From contig JABDIV010000069.1 of the NCBI GenBank assembly GCA_013003555.1, forward strand, positions 1-64,000: a DNA stretch of 64,000 bases. Direction: 5' to 3'. The position numbers and the translations under genes are program-made. Positions 61,159 through 64,000 of this stretch are shown here, one piece after another. The notes below the pieces were generated by a model that saw nothing but the letters and a program-made list of their open reading frames with translations, made no database searches and had not been told where the DNA came from. Source of the DNA: Flavobacteriaceae bacterium (lineage in GTDB: Bacteria > Bacteroidota > Bacteroidia > Flavobacteriales > Flavobacteriaceae). Numbering within the stretch: position 1 is the stretch's first letter; each line of letters opens with the position of its first letter.

Positions 61159-62273
61159 GATGCTTGTAAATTTCCATTTTGTCTAACCATACCTTCATGC
61201 ACGATTAAAGTTTCATCAGTAATCTCGTCCTCCAAGTCCCATTTGAATTGTCCTTCTTTTATAAGATGCATGATAAAGTTGAGCATATTCTTACCAAATA
61301 ACTCACTAGCGTTCGTCGATACGCTTTCGGGTGCAATTGTTGTCCCAATGATTTTGACACCGTTTTTTATAACTTCTTTGTTCATTTTACTCAACTCGCA
61401 ATTACCGCCTTGTGTAGCCGCCAAATCAATAATTACCGATCCGTTCTTCATTTGTTCAACCTGTTCTTTTGTTATAAGAACTGGCGATTTCCGTCCGGGC
61501 ACCATCGCGGTGGTGATCACAAGATCGGCTTTGAAAAGAGACTCATTAACGGCCTCTTTCTGGCGTCTGGCGTAGTCTTCCGATGCTACCTTTGCGTAAA
61601 CACCCCCTGTTTCTTCACCATTGTTTTTAACCTCTATGAATTTTGCTCCTAGTGATTCTGTCTGCTCCTTGGTTTCCGGTCTAATATCAGTTGCTTCTAC
61701 TATAGCTCCTAAGCGCTTTGCGGTTGCAATTGCCTGCAATCCGGCTACCCCAACACCATATACCAAAACCCTTGCCGGTGTGATCGTTCCGGCTGCGGTC
61801 ATCATTAAGGGTAAGATTTTCTTCATTTCGTAGGCACCCCGAATTACTGCTTTGTAACCGGCCAGGTTACTTTGCGAACTCAGAACATCCATGTCCTGTG
61901 CCCTTGAAATTCTCGGCATTGCGTCTAATGAGAATGCGGATACTCCGGTTTCCGCAATTTTTTTCATTAATTCAGGATGAGACTTGTGAAATAATTGACT
62001 GATTAAAACCTGTCCCTTCTCCACGAGTATTAAATCATCTTCATCAAAGGGGTTTATTTTTACCAAAATGTCAGATTCTTTATATACAACACCGTGTTTA
62101 TGTGTCTCGGCGCCTACTTTTCTATAATCTGAATTTTTAAAGGATGCCTTTTCTCCGGCGTCTTCTTCAACAATGATTCTGAAGTCCTTGTCGATAAGTT
62201 GCTTGGCGATATTGGGAGAGATGGCAACTCGGGTTTCACCCTTCTGAGTTTCTTTTAGAATGCCAATGGTCAT
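61155..62273 (-). CDS. pntAA: NAD(P) transhydrogenase subunit alpha 1 (NAD-binding)
   Basis: A 372-residue soluble NAD(H)-binding subunit related to alanine dehydrogenase. Visible: IGILKETQKGETRVAISP, SAFSLDAMPRISRAQDMD, the NAD motif VYGVGVAGLQAIATAKRLGA and DLVITTAMVPGRKSPVLIT. It is the first gene of the three-subunit pntAA-pntAB-pntB operon and ends before the membrane part, as in other split transhydrogenases. Confidence 0.97.
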   Translation of the reverse strand: MTIGILKETQKGETRVAISPNIAKQLIDKDFRIIVEEDAGEKASFKNSDYRKVGAETHKHGVVYKESDILVKINPFDEDDLILVEKGQVLISQLFHKSHPELMKKIAETGVSAFSLDAMPRISRAQDMDVLSSQSNLAGYKAVIRGAYEMKKILPLMMTAAGTITPARVLVYGVGVAGLQAIATAKRLGAIVEATDIRPETKEQTESLGAKFIEVKNNGEETGGVYAKVASEDYARRQKEAVNESLFKADLVITTAMVPGRKSPVLITKEQVEQMKNGSVIIDLAATQGGNCELSKMNKEVIKNGVKIIGTTIAPESVSTNASELFGKNMLNFIMHLIKEGQFKWDLEDEITDETLIVHEGMVRQNGNLQAS

Positions 62274-62524
62274 AATTCTGTTTATTTACTTGGGTGTGTA
62301 AATTTAAGATTAAATTTGTGAATGTAATTTGACATTTATCACCTTTTTAAAAATGTTTTAAATGAAATAATGTGATAATATAAATAGCGTTCATTACATC
62401 TTGGAAAGCTATTGAATTTTTCTGAATTATTTTACATTTTAACGTCGACAGGTGTATAAATCAGATGATTTGTAAATAATTTTTTTTGGAGTATCCATCG
62501 AACGAACCATATTGATATAAATTA
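62274..62524. other. Divergent intergenic region pntAA / MBL hydrolase
   Basis: 251 bp of AT-rich DNA with no gene. A palindrome-like AAATCA-GA-TGATTT (62458-62471) lies 54 bp before the plus-strand start. No exact TAnnTTTG box is seen on either strand near the starts, although the region must hold both promoters. Confidence 0.4.
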
Positions 62525-63286
62525 ATGAAAGTCAACTTTTTAGGAACAGGAACTTCTCAAGGCATTCCCGTAATTGGAAGTACACATCCGGTTTGTTTCA
62601 GCGATGATCCGAAGGATAAACGATTACGGGTTTCTGTGCTTATTGAATGGGACGATCATTGTTATGCAATTGATTGCGGACCCGATTTCCGATATCAAAT
62701 GCTTCGTGCAAAATGTAATCGATTAGACGGGATTCTTTTTACGCATGAGCATAGTGACCATGTGGCGGGAATTGATGATATCAGACCCTTTGTTTTTCGG
62801 CAAGGGGATATGCCAATCTATGCTCATAAACGTGTTTTAGAGGCTTTGCATCGACGTTTCGATTATGTTTTCGATACTGAGAACCGATATCCGGGCGCGC
62901 CTTCCGTAAAGGAAATCGAGATAACCGATAGTCCGTTTCAGCTAAAAGGTCTTACGGTATTGCCTATAAATGTGCAGCACAATACATTGAATATTTTTGG
63001 TTTTCGTTTTCGGGATTTCGCTTATATTACCGATGCCAAACACATTGAAGACAAAGAAATCGACAAGTTAAAAGGTGTTAAGGTATTGGTCATCAATGCA
63101 CTTAGGGAAACATCTCATGTCTCGCATTTTAATTTGGAAGAAGCGCTCGAATTTATCGATTTAATAAAGCCAGAGCGCGCTTATTTAACTCATATAAGCC
63201 ATCTTATGGGATTTCATCAAACTGTTCAGGCCAGGCTTCCGGAAGGAGTATATCTGGCATATGACAATCTAAAAATCACAATCTAA
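62525..63286 (+). CDS. MBL fold metal-dependent hydrolase (PhnP/cyclic-phosphodiesterase-like)
   Basis: A 253-residue metallo-beta-lactamase fold protein. It opens with FLGTGTSQGIPVIG, the PhnP-type turn, and contains the metal motif FTHEHSDHVAGIDD (HxHxDH), CGPDFRYQML, and later YITDAKHI, NALRETSHVSHFN and LTHISHLMGFH for the remaining ligands. PhnP hydrolyses cyclic phosphate esters; the substrate of this relative is unknown. The next gene follows after 2 bp. Confidence 0.9.
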   Translation: MKVNFLGTGTSQGIPVIGSTHPVCFSDDPKDKRLRVSVLIEWDDHCYAIDCGPDFRYQMLRAKCNRLDGILFTHEHSDHVAGIDDIRPFVFRQGDMPIYAHKRVLEALHRRFDYVFDTENRYPGAPSVKEIEITDSPFQLKGLTVLPINVQHNTLNIFGFRFRDFAYITDAKHIEDKEIDKLKGVKVLVINALRETSHVSHFNLEEALEFIDLIKPERAYLTHISHLMGFHQTVQARLPEGVYLAYDNLKITI

Positions 63287-63288
63287 TC

Positions 63289-63789
63289 ATGAAGAAAAAT
63301 TTATATCTCTATCTATTTGTGTTTGCCTTATTGCTGGTCATTTTTCAGTTTATCAATTCAAAAAACATTATTGAAAAATACGAGACGGATATAACGTCTT
63401 TGAAAGAGGATCAAAAAACTAGCAAACAAACCATTATGGACCTTGAAGATCAAAACCTCGATCTCCTGTATTTTAATTTAGAGAATAATGATGATGCATT
63501 AACCTATTTCGAGCGTGATGGCTATAATACAGCTGAACTTATTCCATTTCTTAAAGATGAATTGTACAAATTGAACGAATTAAAAGATGATCATCCTTTG
63601 GTGCCTTATGCGTCTATGACCGATAAACCAATGCTTATCAACAAGGTTAGATTATTGAATCATAAATGGATCATCGCCGATTTTTCAGATGGTGAATATT
63701 GGGGAGAAATGTTACTCAACTACGAAATTACCGATGACAGGCAGTTGAAATTTAAAGTAGTTGAATCGCTATTGTATCCGCCGCAATAA
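63289..63789 (+). CDS. Membrane-anchored small protein of unknown function
   Basis: A 166-residue protein with one N-terminal hydrophobic helix (about 4-22), a short coiled coil (about 28-58) and a globular C-terminal part ending in a beta-rich VVESLLYPPQ region. It is co-transcribed with the MBL hydrolase (2-bp gap). The following minus-strand gene ends one base after its stop. Not recognised as a named family. Confidence 0.75.
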   Translation: MKKNLYLYLFVFALLLVIFQFINSKNIIEKYETDITSLKEDQKTSKQTIMDLEDQNLDLLYFNLENNDDALTYFERDGYNTAELIPFLKDELYKLNELKDDHPLVPYASMTDKPMLINKVRLLNHKWIIADFSDGEYWGEMLLNYEITDDRQLKFKVVESLLYPPQ

Positions 63790-64000
63790 TCACTTACGCT
63801 CTTGCAGCCAATTCCTGAAGCTGTAAAAATTCTGTGGTGCCACACCGTGCCCAACGGGAAATTCTTCATAGCTAAAGTCGATCCCTAGTGATTTAAAAAA
63901 GGGAGGTGTTTTCCGGGCCCAATCAACAGGGATTACCTGATCTGCCGAGCCATGAGAGCAATAAAATGAAAGCCTTGAATAATCATTGGATTGATATTCG
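63790..64000 (-). CDS. C-terminal part of an alpha/beta hydrolase (esterase/phospholipase type), cut by the window end
   Basis: Reading from the window end on the minus strand, 69 residues lead to a TGA at 63792-63790. They include SHGSADQVIPVDWARK, holding a candidate catalytic aspartate (HGxxDxVIPV), and EEFPVGHGVAPQN with a candidate catalytic histidine, in the order of carboxylesterase/phospholipase family alpha/beta hydrolases. The nucleophile serine and N-terminus lie outside the window. Confidence 0.8.
   Translation of the reverse strand, partial: EYQSNDYSRLSFYCSHGSADQVIPVDWARKTPPFFKSLGIDFSYEEFPVGHGVAPQNFYSFRNWLQERK

Noticed and set aside
59468-62273. Split pntA as a damaged gene
   Set aside because: The two alpha parts are separated by a clean 4-bp stop/start overlap and match the natural three-subunit transhydrogenase arrangement.
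1-64000. tRNA/rRNA genes, CRISPR arrays, insertion sequences or phage genes
   Set aside because: None found on reading both strands: no spaced identical repeats, transposase or integrase motifs, and no tRNA-like cloverleaf noticed.

Overview
The window is a gene-dense, low-to-moderate GC chromosomal segment from a member of the Bacteroidota, most likely a (probably marine) Flavobacteriaceae. The evidence is a secreted protein with a type IX secretion (T9SS) C-terminal sorting domain, several TAnnTTTG-type -7 promoter elements, SusC-like plug and OmpP1/FadL and TonB-dependent outer-membrane proteins, lineage proteins such as DUF4834, DUF3667 and the CAL67264-type small membrane protein, and a likely sulfonolipid biosynthesis pair. 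I see no rRNA, tRNA, CRISPR array, insertion sequence or prophage. Most of it looks like ordinary core genome with conserved lineage-specific genes of unknown function.

Layout. 1-7 kb: exported VWA-type proteins, DoxX, an M24 peptidase, and an acyl-CoA carboxylase beta subunit. 7.1-9.4 kb: a compact redox operon (FMN reductase, ferredoxin/CDGSH protein, MarR regulator, pirin) behind a clear promoter with a palindrome on its -7 box. 9.4-13.4 kb: a small membrane protein, EttA, and a FadL-type porin. 13.5-21.8 kb: seven consecutive same-strand genes that I cannot assign to any named system. They encode a coiled-coil protein, a soluble protein, a divergent AAA+ ATPase, another soluble protein, two small membrane proteins and a membrane-anchored protein with a large extracytoplasmic domain. 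This is the best candidate here for an undescribed system. 21.8-28.7 kb: GNAT, two histidine-degradation enzymes (HutG-like, HutI), a T9SS-exported FG-GAP protein and fumarase. 28.8-33.2 kb: TonB-dependent receptor, ArsC-like protein, and prfB with a classical programmed +1 frameshift. 33.2-39.2 kb: peptidases, threonine aldolase and YbaB. 39.2-43 kb: a CBS-like PLP enzyme, an AONS/SPT-like acyltransferase and a GNAT-type protein, read as sulfonolipid (capnine) synthesis. 44-49.5 kb: YfhO, glycosyltransferase and flippase for surface glycans. 49.5-51.7 kb: two paralogous exported repeat proteins, one with a full sigma-54-type promoter. 51.8-64 kb: DUF3667, UvrA, an ECF sigma factor with a structured 5' leader plus a 47-residue gene, an Fe-S-less endonuclease III, Bcp, an unknown 484-residue protein, three-subunit transhydrogenase, an MBL hydrolase, and the C-terminus of an alpha/beta hydrolase running off the end.

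How it works together: operons are short, convergent pairs are packed to the point of 4-bp stop-codon overlaps, and strong hairpin terminators (often bidirectional) separate units. Functional assignments rest on motifs read by eye. Names for the unrecognised genes have deliberately been withheld.
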